From the NCBI RefSeq assembly GCF_036226745.1, contig NZ_CP109013.1:3906001-3970000 (forward strand): a stretch of 64,000 bases of DNA. The letters run 5' to 3'. The notes beneath the pieces are model-generated. The model had not been told where the DNA came from. It made no database searches and saw nothing but the letters and a program-made list of their open reading frames with translations. Below are positions 43,149 through 51,068 of the stretch, piece after piece; position 1 is the stretch's first letter; every line of letters starts with the position of its first letter. The position numbers and the translations under genes were made by a program. The DNA comes from Streptomyces sp. NBC_00683 (GTDB lineage Bacteria > Actinomycetota > Actinomycetes > Streptomycetales > Streptomycetaceae).

Positions 43149-43185
43149 AAAAAACCCAGGTCACGGGCTATGTGACCTGGGGTTT
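43149..43185 (-). terminator. Terminator downstream of tRNA-Thr, supplied by the island
   Basis: AAACCCAGGTCAC (43152-43164) pairs with 43172-43185 with one bulged G, and on the minus strand is followed by a run of six T. It lies 6 bp past the tRNA 3' end and inside the island, so it replaces the original terminator now at 33,221. Confidence 0.9.
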
Positions 43186-43232
43186 CGTTGAGCCCCCTGT
43201 CGGATTCGAACCGACGACCTACGCATTACAAG
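43183..43232. repeat. Right attachment site (50-bp direct repeat within tRNA-Thr)
   Basis: Identical to 33254-33303. It covers tRNA-Thr from the anticodon loop to the 3' end plus eight downstream bases. The intact tRNA at this end means the element carries the substitute 3' end (attR). Confidence 0.95.
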
Positions 43233-43265
43233 TGCGTTGCTCTGGCCGGACTGAGCTAAGGAGGC
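43191..43265 (-). tRNA. tRNA-Thr (anticodon UGU)
   Basis: A 75-nt cloverleaf: acceptor GCCTCCT pairs with AGGGGGC (with one G:U), D-arm AGCTCAGTCCGGCCAGAGC, anticodon stem ACGCA/TGCGT around loop CTTGTAA (anticodon TGT, at 43228-43230), and T-arm GTCGG-TTCGAAT-CCGAC. CCA is not encoded. Reads ACA and, by wobble, ACG codons. Confidence 0.95.
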
Positions 43266-43441
43266 AGCGGGAGCAGTGTAACCAACGCCGGGACCGGAAC
43301 CTGCTCAATATTCGGGACCTCGGACTGCTGACAGATCCGAGAACGCCAGGTAGCGTCACACCAGGTTCACTCAAGTGGACCAGACCACTCCCTTACTCGG
43401 ATCGTCCGGCACGTTCCTGCCGGTGGAGGAGAAGATTCAGC

Positions 43442-44578
43442 ATGGCCAGTGTCACGTTCGACAAGGCGTCCCGCGTCTACCCCGGCTCCACGAAGCCGGC
43501 TGTGGACCAGCTCGAGATCGACATCGAAGACGGTGAGTTCCTCGTCCTCGTCGGTCCTTCCGGTTGTGGCAAGTCGACCTCCCTGCGCATGCTCGCGGGT
43601 CTCGAGGACGTCAACGGCGGTGCGATCCGCATCGGTGACCGCGACGTCACGCACCTGCCCCCGAAGGACCGGGACATCGCCATGGTGTTCCAGAACTACG
43701 CGCTCTACCCGCACATGTCCGTCGCGGACAACATGGGCTTCGCGCTGAAGATCGCCGGGATCAACAAGACGGAGATCCGGGCGAAGGTCGAAGAGGCCGC
43801 CAAGATGCTGGACCTCACCGAGTACCTGGACCGCAAGCCGAAGGCGCTCTCCGGTGGTCAGCGTCAGCGTGTGGCCATGGGCCGCGCGATCGTGCGTGAG
43901 CCGCAGGTCTTCCTCATGGACGAGCCGCTGTCGAACCTCGACGCCAAGCTCCGTGTGTCGACCCGTACGCAGATCGCCTCGCTGCAGCGCCGCCTCGGCA
44001 TCACCACGGTGTACGTGACCCACGACCAGGTCGAGGCCCTCACCATGGGCGACCGTGTCGCGGTCCTCAAGGACGGTCTGCTCCAGCAGGTCGACTCGCC
44101 GCGCAACATGTACGACCGCCCGGCGAACCTCTTCGTGGCCGGCTTCATCGGCTCCCCGGCGATGAACCTCGTCGAGGTCCCGATCACCGACGGCGGCGTC
44201 AAGTTCGGCAACAGCGTCGTCCCGGTCTCCCGCGCGGCCCTCTCCGCCGCCGCTGACCGCGGTGACACGACCGTCACGGTCGGCATCCGCCCCGAGCACT
44301 TCGACATCGTCGAGCACGGTGGCGCCGCCGCCCAGAGCCTCGCCAAGGGTTCGGCCGACGCGCCGGCCGGTCTGGCCGTGTCGGTCAACGTGGTCGAGGA
44401 GCTCGGCGCCGACGGCTTCGTCTACGGTGCCGCGCAGGTCGGTGGCGAGCACAAGGACCTGGTCGTCCGTGTCGGCGGCCGCGCCGTTCCCGAGAAGGGC
44501 ACGGAGCTGCACGTCGTGCCGCGCCCGGACGAGCTGCACGTCTTCGCGACCTCGACCGGTGAGCGCCTCACCGACTGA
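43442..44578 (+). CDS. msiK: MsiK, shared ATPase of sugar ABC importers
   Basis: A 378-residue ABC ATPase. Walker A is VGPSGCGKSTSLRMLAGLED, the Q-loop MVFQNYALYPHMSV, the signature ALSGGQRQRVAMGRAI, Walker B VFLMDEPLSNLDAKLR and the switch VYVTHDQVEALTMGD. The C-terminal regulatory OB-fold (VGIRPEHFDIVEH) is of the MalK/UgpC type. Length and position match S. coelicolor MsiK (SCO4240 as I recall), which powers many sugar importers such as those for cellobiose, chitobiose and GlcNAc. That could include a partner of the orphan binding protein at 8,575. ATG 43442 follows GGAGGAGAA. Confidence 0.93.
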   Translation: MASVTFDKASRVYPGSTKPAVDQLEIDIEDGEFLVLVGPSGCGKSTSLRMLAGLEDVNGGAIRIGDRDVTHLPPKDRDIAMVFQNYALYPHMSVADNMGFALKIAGINKTEIRAKVEEAAKMLDLTEYLDRKPKALSGGQRQRVAMGRAIVREPQVFLMDEPLSNLDAKLRVSTRTQIASLQRRLGITTVYVTHDQVEALTMGDRVAVLKDGLLQQVDSPRNMYDRPANLFVAGFIGSPAMNLVEVPITDGGVKFGNSVVPVSRAALSAAADRGDTTVTVGIRPEHFDIVEHGGAAAQSLAKGSADAPAGLAVSVNVVEELGADGFVYGAAQVGGEHKDLVVRVGGRAVPEKGTELHVVPRPDELHVFATSTGERLTD

Positions 44579-44595
44579 CGTCGTCCTCGCTGTAC

Positions 44596-44641
44596 GACGG
44601 CCCCGCACTCCCGAGTTCCGGCTCGGGGGTGCGGGGCCGTC
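44596..44641 (+). terminator. Terminator of msiK
   Basis: A 20-bp stem (44596-44615, 44622-44641) with one G:U pair and a 6-nt loop, 18 bp past the stop. Confidence 0.88.
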
Positions 44642-44813
44642 TGCGTGGCGTTGCGCGCCTGCGGGTTTCGGGCGCGAGCCGTCCCAAATATCCTGGTACG
44701 ACGGTCATTTCACCCCGGTTCGTCAACCTGTGATTCGAAAGGCCACCTCGAACCATCCCCCGCAGGAGTGACGAAATGTCGCCAAGTCATCACTGACCGC
44801 TACGCTCGCCTGC

Positions 44814-45227
44814 GTGACCCACACCGCGCGCCGAATCGGCCGAACCCTCGCTCTCGTACTGCCCGTCGTCATGGTCCTCTCCGGGACTCTCGCGGTCACC
44901 CGCGTGCAGTGGTCGGCGCACAACACCGAGTCGCAGCTGCTGACGGCGGCTTCCGAGACCGTGTCCAAGCGCGCCAAGGCGCGTGAGCCGCAGGATGTCC
45001 TGCGGGACAAGCTGCTCCTGGAACTGCAGGAGAAGGACCCGGGCGTCGCGCTGACCGAGCTCCAGCGCACGGTGGAGGCGCGCCCCTCGCTGGCCAAGCA
45101 CTGCATGTCGATCGCGAAGGCGCTGGGCAAGGCGGCCGTCGACCAGTACGGCCCCACGCGCGCGCACCGCTTCTCCCGTCCGGTCTGCGACACGTCGTTC
45201 GCTTCGGGCGTCGCCCAGTTCAGCTGA
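44814..45227 (+). CDS. Membrane-anchored or secreted hypothetical protein
   Basis: A 137-residue protein with an N-terminal hydrophobic segment (IGRTLALVLPVVMVLSGTLA) after TARR, either signal peptide or anchor. The remainder is helical and charged (VLRDKLLLELQEKDPGVALT) with two cysteines near the C-terminus (KHCMSIAKA and RPVCDTSF) that could form a disulfide. I do not recognise the family. GTG 44814 is the start. The nucleotidyltransferase gene follows 36 bp later on the same strand. Confidence 0.75.
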   Translation: MTHTARRIGRTLALVLPVVMVLSGTLAVTRVQWSAHNTESQLLTAASETVSKRAKAREPQDVLRDKLLLELQEKDPGVALTELQRTVEARPSLAKHCMSIAKALGKAAVDQYGPTRAHRFSRPVCDTSFASGVAQFS

Positions 45228-45263
45228 GCCGCGTGTGCGCGGGCACGGCATATCGTGCCTGGC

Positions 45264-45983
45264 ATGCAAACGTTTCCGACGCAGGCCGTGATCCTGGCGG
45301 GTGGCCAGGGCTCGCGGCTGCGCCCGTACACCGATGACCGTCCCAAGCCGATGGTCGAGATCCCGGGGACCGGGACCCCGATCATCGGCCATCAGCTTTC
45401 CTGGCTGGCCGCCGAGGGTGTCACCGACGCCGTGATCTCGTGCGGCCATCTTGCCGATGTGCTGCAGGAGTGGCTGGCCTCCGCCGATCTTCCGTTGCGC
45501 GTCACGACCGTCGTCGAGACCGAGCCTCTGGGCCGGGGCGGCGGTCTCAAGCATGCCGCGACGCGGCTGCCCGACCCGTCGGAGCCCTGGTACGCGACGA
45601 ACGGCGACATCTGGACGCGTTTCTCGTTGCGGGAGATGGCGGCGTTCCACGCCGAGCGGGATGCCACCGCCACGCTCGCGCTGGCCCGTCCGCGGATCCC
45701 GTGGGGCGCGGTGGAGACGGACGCGTTCGGGCACATCACGGACTTCATCGAGTCGCCGCCGTCGCCGTACCTGATCAATGCGGGCGTGTACGTGTTCGCG
45801 CCCTCGTTCACGTCGCTGCTGCCGGACCGGGGCGACCACGAGCGCACGACGTTCCCGCGGCTGGCCCGCGAACGGCTGCTGGCCGGCTTCCCGTTGCCGC
45901 ACGGGGCGTACTGGCGGGCCATCGACACCGCGAAGGACCTGACGGAGGCGGCGAAGGAACTGGGCGCCCACACGGGCGGCTGA
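45264..45983 (+). CDS. NDP-sugar nucleotidyltransferase family protein
   Basis: A 239-residue nucleotidyltransferase. The signature AVILAGGQGSRLRPYTDDRP and KPMVEIPGTGTPIIGHQL bind the nucleotide triphosphate and sugar phosphate; WYATNGDIWTRF contains the metal-binding Asp. It most resembles mannose-1-phosphate guanylyltransferase/glucose-1-phosphate thymidylyltransferase cores without the left-handed helix. The product sugar nucleotide is unknown. ATG 45264 is used; GTG 45255 three codons upstream is possible. Confidence 0.87.
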   Translation: MQTFPTQAVILAGGQGSRLRPYTDDRPKPMVEIPGTGTPIIGHQLSWLAAEGVTDAVISCGHLADVLQEWLASADLPLRVTTVVETEPLGRGGGLKHAATRLPDPSEPWYATNGDIWTRFSLREMAAFHAERDATATLALARPRIPWGAVETDAFGHITDFIESPPSPYLINAGVYVFAPSFTSLLPDRGDHERTTFPRLARERLLAGFPLPHGAYWRAIDTAKDLTEAAKELGAHTGG

Positions 45984-46057
45984 GGCGTCACCGCGGACGT
46001 GCACGAGGGCGGCCACCGGGTTTCCGGTGGCCGCCCTCGTGGTGTGCGGTGGGGGTG

Positions 46058-47671
46058 TCAGCCGAGCAGGCCGCCGATGGGGTTCTGGCCGGCGCCGCCG
46101 CCTCCGGTGGAGCCGCCGCCGCCGTCCGACCCGCCGCCGCCCGAGCCGCCGCCGCCTCCCGTGGAGCCGCCGGAGCCGGAGCCGCCGGAGGAGGTGGGGC
46201 CGGCGCTGCTGGCCGGGGGCTGCTCCGGGGTCGACTCCCGGGGCGGCTCCTGACCGGTGCCCTGGGTCTGGCTGGGCTGTCCGGTGTTCGCTCCGGTGGT
46301 CTGGCCGGACTCGCGGACGGAGTCCGCTCCCGGGGTGGATTCCTCGGCCGCCGGGCTGCTGGACCTGCTGGACGGGGAGGGTTCGGGGCGGCGCCCCTCA
46401 GGGGTGCTGGAGGGCTTGCGCTTGCCGGTGGACTCCTCGGGGAGCGGGGATCCGGGGAGCTGGTTGTACGGGTTGCCGGGGCCGGGAACGGTGACGACCT
46501 CGGAGGAGCGGACCGCGCCGCCGAGCATGGAGCCGATGAGCAGGGTCATACCGACGACGACGGTGGCGACGACGGTGCCCCGGCGCAGGACACGGCGGCG
46601 GAGGTCCCAGATGTCGGAGCGGGGGCCGAGCTTGCGCCAGGCCTCTCCGGCGAGGCGTCCGTCGAGGGAGTAGACGGGGGCGCCGGCGATGACGAGGGGG
46701 CTCCAGGCCGCCAGGAAGATGATGTCGGGCGCGTCGTACGCGGCGACGCTGCGCCAGCTGACCGTCACGAGGAGGGCTGCGGAGAGCAGGGCTCCGAAGA
46801 TGGCGGCGACGCGCTGCCAGAGACCCAGGACGGTGAGGACGCCGACGACGACCTGGAGGAAGGCGACGGAGAGCCCGGCGCCGACGGGGTGGGAGAGCGC
46901 GAAGTCGCGCAGCGGTTCGGCGAGGGCCCAGGGCTGCAGCGAGGTCAGCCACTTGACCATGGAGCCCCGGTCGCCGCCCTCGAAGTAGACGGGGTCGCAG
47001 AGCTTGCCCATGCCGGCGTAGATGGAGATGAAGCCGAGGAAGACGCGCAGGGGGAGCAGGACGACGCCGAGGTTCATGCGGCGGCCGGGGTAGTACGCGT
47101 GCCGCACGGTGTCGGCGGCGTGGCGCCGCTCCTGGGCGGTGTCGTCGGGTTCGTCGTCGAAGGGGTCGCGGGGGTCGTGGGACCCCGTCTCGACGGGGTC
47201 GTAGGCGCCGACGGCCTGCCGCATGGGGGGCAGCAGCGGCCCGGTGCGGCCCGGTCCGGGCTGGGGTGCGATGAGTACGGGGTTGGGCTGCGTCTCGTCG
47301 AGGCGCGGGATGACCTGGGTGCCGAGGCCCGCGTCCTCGCCGGCTCCGGTGCCGCCGCCGGGCCTGGTGTCGAGGTGGCCCGCGGTGGAGTTCCGTACGG
47401 CCTGGAGGAGTCCGGTCGCTCCTGGATCGCCCGGCTCCGACCTGCCGCTCCAGACGACGGGGGCCCGCCTGCGTCCGCCCGCGCCGCTCATGGCGGGGAT
47501 CCGGGGCTGTGCGGTCGCCAAGGGGCGCAGGCGCGTGCGCTGGCCCGGGGCGAGCTGCACCCGGAAGCTGGCGTGGTTGACGATGACCTGCGCGGGGTCG
47601 CTGTCCACCTTGGTCATGCTCAGGGCGGCGGGCTGTTCGTCGAACCGCGGCGTTCTGGTGTCCACACTCAT
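46058..47671 (-). CDS. DoxX-like membrane protein with long disordered tails
   Basis: A 537-residue protein. A cytoplasmic, Pro/Gly-rich N-terminus (about 1-200) precedes a DoxX-type core with about four membrane helices: MNLGVVLLPLRVFLGFISIY, GLSVAFLQVVVGVLTVLGLW, VAAIFGALLSAALLVTVSWR and PDIIFLAAWSPLVIAGAPVY. A further helix (TVVATVVVGMTLLIGSMLGG) is followed by an outer Ser/Pro tail ending in a Gly-Ser run (GGSGSGGSTGGGGGSGGGGS). DoxX proteins are linked to thiol and oxidative stress control. Divergent from the gene at 47,834. Confidence 0.82.
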   Translation of the reverse strand: MSVDTRTPRFDEQPAALSMTKVDSDPAQVIVNHASFRVQLAPGQRTRLRPLATAQPRIPAMSGAGGRRRAPVVWSGRSEPGDPGATGLLQAVRNSTAGHLDTRPGGGTGAGEDAGLGTQVIPRLDETQPNPVLIAPQPGPGRTGPLLPPMRQAVGAYDPVETGSHDPRDPFDDEPDDTAQERRHAADTVRHAYYPGRRMNLGVVLLPLRVFLGFISIYAGMGKLCDPVYFEGGDRGSMVKWLTSLQPWALAEPLRDFALSHPVGAGLSVAFLQVVVGVLTVLGLWQRVAAIFGALLSAALLVTVSWRSVAAYDAPDIIFLAAWSPLVIAGAPVYSLDGRLAGEAWRKLGPRSDIWDLRRRVLRRGTVVATVVVGMTLLIGSMLGGAVRSSEVVTVPGPGNPYNQLPGSPLPEESTGKRKPSSTPEGRRPEPSPSSRSSSPAAEESTPGADSVRESGQTTGANTGQPSQTQGTGQEPPRESTPEQPPASSAGPTSSGGSGSGGSTGGGGGSGGGGSDGGGGSTGGGGAGQNPIGGLLG

Positions 47672-47833
47672 CTAACCGAGTGATGTGTGATTAGGACACT
47701 GCCTTGACGTGGCCGAAGTGTCCGAGACCCGTCAAGATCCAGCCATTCCTTGCCACCCAGGAACTTTTGTTCACCTTCCATACGTCAACCAGCCCGGCCA
47801 TCATGTGCGTTATCCGTAGTGGACTGGGGAGTC

Positions 47834-49315
47834 ATGGGCGGGCAGCAGCTTACTTTCAAGGACCTGACGCGGTATCCGGTGATGGCCCAGGCCCTGGACA
47901 ACCAGTGGCTGCCCGGCGATCTGGCTGCGGCACGGCAGCGGGCGAACGCCGCGCCGGGCCGCTCCCCGGACGATGTGGAGGCTTCCGCCGCCGAGTTGCG
48001 ACGCGCGTTGGTGAACAGCGGCACCCTGGTGGTCAATCGGGCGTACTTCATCAACAACGAGGCGGTCTCGGCCAATTTCGCGCCGGATGCCGATCCGGCC
48101 GAACGCCAGGCCTTCATCCGCCTGCTGAACGGGAAGGCGCTCGTGCCCTTCCTGTACTCCGAGCGTGACCCCGCCGCCGAGTTCGCCTGGACACACGACC
48201 CGCAGGTGCACCGGTCCTGGGGGCGGCTGCTCGCCGACGAGGCGGAGCCGGACCTGGTCCGCTTCGACTGGGACGACGAAGCGAACCGGGAGGCGACGGA
48301 CAAGGTCAACCACTTCTTCTCCAGCCAGCTGCTGACGCTCCAGCGGCTCCGCGAGGAGCCGTTGAGGAAGAACCTGGGCATCTCCCTCGCCCAGGCGCGG
48401 GCCATGAAGGAGGGCATCCTCACCGACATCCTCCTCTGGGCCGCGCGGCAGGACCTCTACTCGACGATCACGCGTGAGGCCGTGTACCGGGAGTTCCTGA
48501 CCCGGCCGGGCACGCAGGTGCGCGAGGGTCTGCTGCGGGAGGGCGATCACATCGTGCCCGCCAAGCAGCTGATCGACCTCCTGTACACGCTGGGGGTTCC
48601 GAAGGCGAGCAGCATCACCGCTCTGACGCCTCCGGGTTCGCCGCCGCGTTCGGCGCTGCAGGAGCTGCGTGACGACGTCCGCAGCCAGAACGACGACCCG
48701 GAGCAGATCGGTCTCCTGCTGCGCGATCTGTTCGCCGACGCCCTGCACCGGGCCGTGGACGGCCCCAACTCCTACGGTTCGCTGTCGCTGTCCGACATCA
48801 CGCGGCTGCGTACGACGGAGGAGTGGAACGGCTATGTGAACGCCCTGGACTCGTTCGTCCTGGGCAGCTTCAGGGACGGACGGGTGCCCAGCCCCGAGGA
48901 GTTCCGTGCCGGAACGGGCGATGTCGCCAAGCTGCACCGCGGGATGCTGCGGACCGCGCGCAAGGTGAGCGGTACCCGTCAGGGTTTCCAGCGCGAGATG
49001 AAGGTGGCCCTGGTCCTGGAGTCCGCCGGTATCGCCCTGCAGGTGACGTCCGGGGAGGAGGTGTCGCTGCTGGCGGGTTCCCTCCAGATGGCGACGGCCG
49101 TCGCGGGCGCCCTGAGTGTCCGGCTGGAGTTCTTCGACCAGGGAGGCCGGGGCGCGCGCAAGGGTCTCGGGCATTCGCTGACATTGCCGTCGCTTCAGCT
49201 GGGCAATGTCAGAAGGGACTGGGAGAAGATCCTCAAGTCGTACGGGGGCAGGGTCGTGGAGACCGGGTCGGCGCCCCGGGGCGGCCAGGCGGATCAGCAG
49301 TCACCAAATGTGTGA
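47834..49315 (+). CDS. Conserved hypothetical protein
   Basis: A 493-residue soluble protein. I do not recognise the family. ATG 47834 follows GGGGAG; the start MGGQQLTFKDLTRYPVMAQA is followed by mixed alpha/beta sequence with RLREEPLRKNLGISLAQARA and REGDHIVPAKQLIDLLYTLG. No signal peptide, membrane segment or nucleotide-binding motif is evident. The C-terminal part (REMKVALVLESAGIALQVTS, LAGSLQMATAVAGALSVRLE) is more hydrophobic. The Nudix gene begins 30 bp later, so the two may be co-transcribed. Confidence 0.8.
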   Translation: MGGQQLTFKDLTRYPVMAQALDNQWLPGDLAAARQRANAAPGRSPDDVEASAAELRRALVNSGTLVVNRAYFINNEAVSANFAPDADPAERQAFIRLLNGKALVPFLYSERDPAAEFAWTHDPQVHRSWGRLLADEAEPDLVRFDWDDEANREATDKVNHFFSSQLLTLQRLREEPLRKNLGISLAQARAMKEGILTDILLWAARQDLYSTITREAVYREFLTRPGTQVREGLLREGDHIVPAKQLIDLLYTLGVPKASSITALTPPGSPPRSALQELRDDVRSQNDDPEQIGLLLRDLFADALHRAVDGPNSYGSLSLSDITRLRTTEEWNGYVNALDSFVLGSFRDGRVPSPEEFRAGTGDVAKLHRGMLRTARKVSGTRQGFQREMKVALVLESAGIALQVTSGEEVSLLAGSLQMATAVAGALSVRLEFFDQGGRGARKGLGHSLTLPSLQLGNVRRDWEKILKSYGGRVVETGSAPRGGQADQQSPNV

Positions 49316-49345
49316 GGCGTGACAGGCGCGGAGGGAGCACGGCAG

Positions 49346-49969
49346 ATGGGTGTCGAGCGGTACGAACGGCTGCGTGCGGAGCGTCCGGCGCTGTTCGCGA
49401 ATCAGCCCGGCGGTATCGAGATCCTCACCGAGCCTGACGCGGTCTCGGCGGCGGGCGGGGTGCTGTACGAGGACCCGTACGTCGTGCTGCTGCGCGATCC
49501 GGTGCGCTTCCCCGACGGCTCCACGGGTACGTACATCCGCTCGATCAGCCCCACACCGGAGCAGGGTTGTGTGGTGCTTCCGCTCCTCGACGGCAAGGTG
49601 GTGCTGGTCGAGCACTTCCGGCACTCGACGCGTTCCTGGCAGTGGGAGGTGCCGCGCGGTTTCGGCACGGCGGGCATGGAGCCCGGGGCGAACGCGGAGA
49701 AGGAACTGCGGGAGGAGATCGGCGCGGTGGCCCTGGAGATCGTCCCTCTGGGTGAACTTCACCCGGACACGGGGGTGACGGCCGACCGGGTGTCGCTCTT
49801 CGCGGCACGGATCGAGGCGCTGGGGCCCCTGGAAACAGCCGAGGGGATCCGCAGCGCCGTCACGGTGCCGTTCGCCGAGGCGGAGGCGATGGTGGCCGAC
49901 GGGCGCATCACGGACGCCTTCACGATCTCGGTGCTGATGAGGGCGAGGCTGGCGGGCCTGACGGCGTGA
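49346..49969 (+). CDS. Nudix hydrolase, ADP-ribose pyrophosphatase-like
   Basis: A 207-residue Nudix protein. WQWEVPRGFGTAGMEPGANA followed by EKELREEIGA is the Nudix box; the usual Arg of REUxEExGU is Lys here (KELREEIG) while the metal-binding Glu pair is kept. LVEHFRHSTRSWQWEVPRG is typical of ADP-sugar hydrolases. It probably hydrolyses ADP-ribose or a related nucleotide sugar in the cytosol. ATG 49346 has GGAGGGAG upstream; a GTG nine codons earlier is also open. Confidence 0.85.
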   Translation: MGVERYERLRAERPALFANQPGGIEILTEPDAVSAAGGVLYEDPYVVLLRDPVRFPDGSTGTYIRSISPTPEQGCVVLPLLDGKVVLVEHFRHSTRSWQWEVPRGFGTAGMEPGANAEKELREEIGAVALEIVPLGELHPDTGVTADRVSLFAARIEALGPLETAEGIRSAVTVPFAEAEAMVADGRITDAFTISVLMRARLAGLTA

Positions 49970-50002
49970 GAGCCGTCAGACCCCTGGCCCGCCCGTTCCG
50001 GG

Positions 50003-50959
50003 TCACGCGCGGCGGCGTGCGACCTCGTACAGGACGATGCCTGCGGCGACTCCGGCGTTCAGGGACTCGGCGCCGCCCGGCATCGAGATCCTGACCCGGT
50101 AGTCACAGGTCTCGCCGACGAGTCGGCCGAGGCCCTTGCCCTCGCTGCCGATGACGATGACGACGGGGCCTGCGAGGGCCTCGAGGTCCTCGACCGTGTG
50201 CTCGCCGTCCGCGGCGAGGCCGACGACGGTGATGCCGGCCTTCTGGTAGCCCTCGAGGGCGCGGGTCAGGTTGGTGACCCGGGAGACCGGGGTACGGGCG
50301 GCCGTGCCCGCGGAGGACTTCCAGGCACCGGCGGTCATACCGGCCGCGCGGCGCTCGGGGACGACGACGCCGTGGCCGCCGAACGCGTTGACCGAGCGGA
50401 CGATCGCGCCGAGGTTGCGCGGGTCGGTGACGCCGTCGAGGGCGACGATCAGCGGCTCCTCGTTGTTGTCGTACGCGGCGGCGGTGAGGTCCTCGGGGTG
50501 CGCGTACTCGTACGGCGGGACCTGGAGGACGAGGCCCTGGTGGTTCAGGCCGTTCGTCATCCGGTCGAGCTCGGGGCGCGGGGCCTCCATGAGGTGGATG
50601 CCGCCGCGCTCGCCGGCGAGCTGGATGGCCTCGCGGACCCGCTCGTCGTTGTCGATGTATTGCTGCACGTAGAGGGTGGTCGCGGGGACACCGTCACGCA
50701 GGGCCTCGAAGACCGGGTTGCGGCCGACGACCATTTCCGACGTGCCCTTGGTGCCACCGCGGCGCGGGGCGGGGCGGCGGGCCGCGGCCTGCTTGGCCTG
50801 GGCGTTCGCCACCCGGTTCTTCTTGTGTCCCTTGCGGTCGGCGGCAGGCGGCGTGGGTCCCTTGCCCTCGAGACCGCGGCGTCGGTTACCGCCGCTGCCG
50901 ACCTGCATGCCCTTCTTGTTGGACGTGCGGCGGTTCCTGCGCTGGCTGTTCCCGGCCAT
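50003..50959 (-). CDS. rlmB: 23S rRNA 2'-O-methyltransferase RlmB (TrmH/SpoU family)
   Basis: A 318-residue SPOUT methyltransferase. A basic, disordered N-terminus (about 1-75) leads to the substrate-binding domain ([20 protein letters not shown]). The trefoil-knot catalytic part follows: [20 protein letters not shown] (motif 1 with catalytic Arg), [16 protein letters not shown] (motif 2) and [20 protein letters not shown] (motif 3). It methylates a 2'-hydroxyl in 23S rRNA, G2251 in E. coli numbering. It lies downstream of cysS on the same strand, separated by a terminator hairpin. Confidence 0.93.
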   Translation of the reverse strand: MAGNSQRRNRRTSNKKGMQVGSGGNRRRGLEGKGPTPPAADRKGHKKNRVANAQAKQAAARRPAPRRGGTKGTSEMVVGRNPVFEALRDGVPATTLYVQQYIDNDERVREAIQLAGERGGIHLMEAPRPELDRMTNGLNHQGLVLQVPPYEYAHPEDLTAAAYDNNEEPLIVALDGVTDPRNLGAIVRSVNAFGGHGVVVPERRAAGMTAGAWKSSAGTAARTPVSRVTNLTRALEGYQKAGITVVGLAADGEHTVEDLEALAGPVVIVIGSEGKGLGRLVGETCDYRVRISMPGGAESLNAGVAAGIVLYEVARRRA

Positions 50960-51005
50960 GACCTACCTGTTTCGTTGCTTCAGAAAAACGTGTCTCAAGT
51001 GAAAG

Positions 51006-51033
51006 TGTGCCGCCCGGATGGCCGGGCGGCACA
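51006..51033 (-). terminator. Hairpin between cysS and rlmB
   Basis: A perfect 12-bp stem (51006-51017, 51022-51033) with a 4-nt loop just after the cysS stop. Confidence 0.8.
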
Positions 51034-51068
51034 TTTGTGCTGCTCACGCATGGTGCGAAGGGTGCCGC

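Larger units (their letters stand above)
33254..43232. mobile_element. About 10-kb integrated defence island in tRNA-Thr(UGU)
   Basis: The segment between the two 50-bp repeats carries a NaeI-like restriction-modification system with Vsr, a degenerate HNH/ParB-like/SNF2 gene run, XRE and AbrB-like regulators, a small membrane protein and an integrase remnant. No replication, transfer or excisionase gene is present. Intergenic parts (for example 34,658-34,800) are visibly richer in A/T than the flanking core. Its integrase is broken, so it appears fixed unless a helper integrase acts on the still perfect repeats. Confidence 0.9.

Noticed and set aside
45440..47683. 747-codon plus-strand frame opposite the DoxX-like gene
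   Set aside because: Shadow frame; the minus strand has clear membrane helices and a proper start.
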